Assembly (NCBI GenBank): GCA_029310945.1
Contig: JARJFC010000014.1
Span: 30,375-94,374 of the forward strand
Reading direction: 5' to 3'
DNA length: 64,000 bases
Origin: Leptospira sp. 96542
GTDB lineage: Bacteria; Spirochaetota; Leptospiria; Leptospirales; Leptospiraceae
The position numbers and the translations under genes are program-made. Below, in pieces: positions 61,979 through 64,000 of this stretch. Numbering within the stretch: the first letter of the stretch is position 1; each line of letters begins with the position of its first letter. Under the pieces are notes generated by a model that saw only the letters and a program-made list of their open reading frames with translations, ran no database searches and was not told the DNA's origin.

Positions 61979-64000
61979 TTAGTCTTGGATGATACTCATC
62001 GAGTATTCGGAAATGGCTTCCCTACGTTTCTCTGCATAATCTTTGTGGAACCAAAGATCTTGGATGTTTTTGGCAGATTTTTTATTTCCAATGGTAATGG
62101 TTGTCATACAATGATCCACCGCATACTTCATGGCTTCCTTGCCCGTTTCCCCCAAACCTTTGTTACGTTTTTTCCGAGTGATTTCGCCACCTTGTTTGTT
62201 AACTTTGGCCACTAATTTATCGTATTCAGCGTCATCGATACAAAAGACGGTTTCTTTTTTGGCATCCTTCCATTTTACATCCACTTCATATAAAGGTGCT
62301 GCCGAAATATTGATAAAACCCAATTCGAAAAGTTCAGGCCAATATTCGTAGAAAAAAGATAACATCAAAGATCTAATCGCATAACCATCAAAATCGGCAT
62401 CGGTTATGATACTGATTCTGTCGTAATTCAATTCATCAATTGACTTCACCTTTTCGTCTAACGGAAGCCCAACGATTGCCACGATGTTTTTCATCTCTTC
62501 GTTTTGCAAAGCTTTGGCCAAACTCATCCCCTTACAATTCAACGGTTTTCCCCTAAGTGGAAATAAACCATGGAGTTTTGGGTTCCTTGCCGGGCGAAGT
62601 CCTGCAATGGCCGAGTCACCTTCAGCAACAAACAAAATCCGGCCTGGATCGTTTGGTTTGCCCGTAGGAGGCATCAGTTTAGGGATATTGTTCCGAGAAG
62701 CCTTACGGAGGCCTTTCTGAGCGTCCTCAAGCTGTTTCAGCTGGGTTCTACGCTCCATCACCATCTTAATTTCCTCGATGAGGCCTGTTTTTTTCAAAAG
62801 TTTGTCGAGGTGTTTGTCAACAGCCTTTCTGATGTCTTCGTTTAGGTCGTTGATGAGGTAGGATTTATCCTGCGATTTAAACCGTGGATTCAAAATGCGA
62901 AGGTTCACATACATATGAAAACAACTCCGCACATCGTTACGCGTACACTGTGTATTCAGTTTCTTTTCGAGAGAAACAATTTGTGATTTTTTACGTACCT
63001 CATCACAAAGCCTGTTTTCTAAATACTCAATGGCAGAACCACCTTGTGGGCAAAAAATAGAGTTCACCCAAGTGAGGGTTTTGTTTTGACCCATAACAAC
63101 ATAAGTGTCCATATTGATCTGGGATGCGGACGTTTTGTCCAAATAATCCATTTTGTAGTAAACCATTTCGGAGTTACTAAAAATTTCATCAAAACCTTTT
63201 TTGAATTTATACTTTTCTTTTCCAGATTTGTGGATAAATACAACTTCCAGACCAGGATTTGACATTGCAATGTCTTGGAGGTATTGTTTCACCAAATTAA
63301 TATTAAACGAAGTGTCTAAATTATTAAAATAGGCTGGGTTGAGTTCAAATTCAACCGTGGTTCCATGGTCTTCTTTTTTTGCCGTTTCTACAACTGCGGT
63401 CATTCCTGTTTTGTCAGAAGGAGCTTTTAATTGTTTGATTTGTTCTGGTGTTAGCTGAGGGCAATCGGTAAAATTTCCATGTTCATCATAATACAAATGA
63501 ACTCTTTCAGTGTCTTCTTTTGAAAGTTTAAAACCACGAATTATTTTTTTCACATCATCATGGATAGTGAACATTTTTTTGTATGCTTTGCCACCATTGA
63601 TGGTTTTCACCCGAAAAAAAGAAGATACCATTCGGACGAGTGAAATACCAACACCGTTTTGCCCCGCAACATGGTCTTCTTTTGCAAGGTCGTCAAAGTT
63701 TTCGCCATACATTAGGTGGAGGTAAACTCCTTCTGCATTTTCTGAAGGAATTCCACGGCCATTGTCTTGGATGGTCACTCGTTTACGATCTGTAGACAAT
63801 TGAATGATGAGTTTATTCATTTTGTCTTTTTCAGGAATGGATTTATCGTTTAAGTTTTTACGATACTCATCCACACAGTTCATACAAGCTTCATCCAAAC
63901 ATTTTATTTTTGCGGGGATGTCAGAAAGTTCTTCATGGGACACTTCGTACGTTCCAGAGTTATCTCTTTTGAAAAAATGTTGTTCAAACGTGGAAAGTGA
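61979..64000 (-). CDS. Type IIA DNA topoisomerase B subunit (partial; GyrB/ParE-like, divergent)
   Basis: At least 673 residues in the window; the frame stays open through 64000, so the true start lies outside, and GTG 63943 is only an internal codon. The ATPase part has [37 protein letters not shown] and a Glu/Asn near [14 protein letters not shown]; the transducer and TOPRIM follow, with [20 protein letters not shown] and [16 protein letters not shown], plus a C-terminal [12 protein letters not shown] tail. The N-terminal helix ([18 protein letters not shown]) and NGVGISL pattern differ from GyrB (VDNSIDEA, GGLHGVG), closer to eukaryotic or phage topoisomerase II. The partner A subunit is expected upstream or elsewhere. 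Confidence 0.82.
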   Translation of the reverse strand, partial: SLSTFEQHFFKRDNSGTYEVSHEELSDIPAKIKCLDEACMNCVDEYRKNLNDKSIPEKDKMNKLIIQLSTDRKRVTIQDNGRGIPSENAEGVYLHLMYGENFDDLAKEDHVAGQNGVGISLVRMVSSFFRVKTINGGKAYKKMFTIHDDVKKIIRGFKLSKEDTERVHLYYDEHGNFTDCPQLTPEQIKQLKAPSDKTGMTAVVETAKKEDHGTTVEFELNPAYFNNLDTSFNINLVKQYLQDIAMSNPGLEVVFIHKSGKEKYKFKKGFDEIFSNSEMVYYKMDYLDKTSASQINMDTYVVMGQNKTLTWVNSIFCPQGGSAIEYLENRLCDEVRKKSQIVSLEKKLNTQCTRNDVRSCFHMYVNLRILNPRFKSQDKSYLINDLNEDIRKAVDKHLDKLLKKTGLIEEIKMVMERRTQLKQLEDAQKGLRKASRNNIPKLMPPTGKPNDPGRILFVAEGDSAIAGLRPARNPKLHGLFPLRGKPLNCKGMSLAKALQNEEMKNIVAIVGLPLDEKVKSIDELNYDRISIITDADFDGYAIRSLMLSFFYEYWPELFELGFINISAAPLYEVDVKWKDAKKETVFCIDDAEYDKLVAKVNKQGGEITRKKRNKGLGETGKEAMKYAVDHCMTTITIGNKKSAKNIQDLWFHKDYAEKRREAISEYSMSIIQD

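Overview
The window is chromosomal DNA from a low-GC spirochaete, most probably the genus Leptospira. The evidence is the mix of protein families: spirochaetal lipoproteins with relaxed lipoboxes, three TRL-like lipoproteins, DUF3015, DUF4105 and DUF3089 proteins, a secreted NADase-type glycan-binding-domain protein, a MASE1-SpoIIE phosphatase and a PAS-rich hybrid histidine kinase. I cannot name the species. I found no tRNA, rRNA, CRISPR array, transposase, prophage or obvious pseudogene. The two window ends cut through genes: coaB at the left and a type IIA topoisomerase B subunit at the right.

Layout. 0-2 kb: a minus-strand operon of a CNNM/CorC-like CBS membrane protein, coaC and coaB; the two coenzyme A genes are separate here but usually fused. 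2-12 kb: a secreted repeat protein with what looks like an inactive CHAT domain, then a plus-strand signalling block (cytosolic hybrid histidine kinase, ABC-F ATPase, MASE1-SpoIIE phosphatase). 12-14.4 kb: cell-envelope proteins. 14.5-22.7 kb: a probable TetR-controlled regulon. An FGGY kinase, an APH-family kinase and a GlpD-like dehydrogenase read leftward; an MFS transporter resembling the FLVCR family reads rightward; a TetR gene and a class III aminotransferase follow. The two promoter regions share a GTGAGT-N4-ACTCAC operator. 22.8-29.9 kb: housekeeping genes (tag, ilvC, thiolase, sthA) and a second TetR gene divergent from a RibD/DHFR-fold reductase, with two matching operator sites between them.

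29.9-38 kb is the most unusual block. A tightly packed minus-strand operon encodes a cytoplasmic PQQ-type beta-propeller, a single-pass membrane protein and a 1273-residue tubulin/FtsZ-superfamily GTPase. Divergent from it is an overlapping pair: a secreted SH3 protein and a secreted protein resembling zinc-dependent phospholipase C/P1 nuclease. This could be an uncharacterised cytoskeletal or membrane-remodelling system.

38-56.7 kb is mixed: DUF2237, an M23 peptidase, a GST-like protein, CutA, a glycan-binding-domain protein, an ATP-grasp protein joined to a DegT-family protein that has lost its PLP lysine, AvtA, a large membrane protein of unknown function, a lysine/arginine/ornithine decarboxylase, a CaCA exchanger, DprA, a TPR lipoprotein and a rimI-SDR-DUF445-lipoprotein operon. 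56.6-61.9 kb is an envelope/secreted block: an alpha/beta-hydrolase lipoprotein, a DUF4105 protein, tandem DUF3015 paralogues and three tandem TRL-like lipoproteins. The window ends in a type IIA topoisomerase B subunit that looks unlike ordinary GyrB.

All family assignments come from reading motifs by eye; no database search was run.
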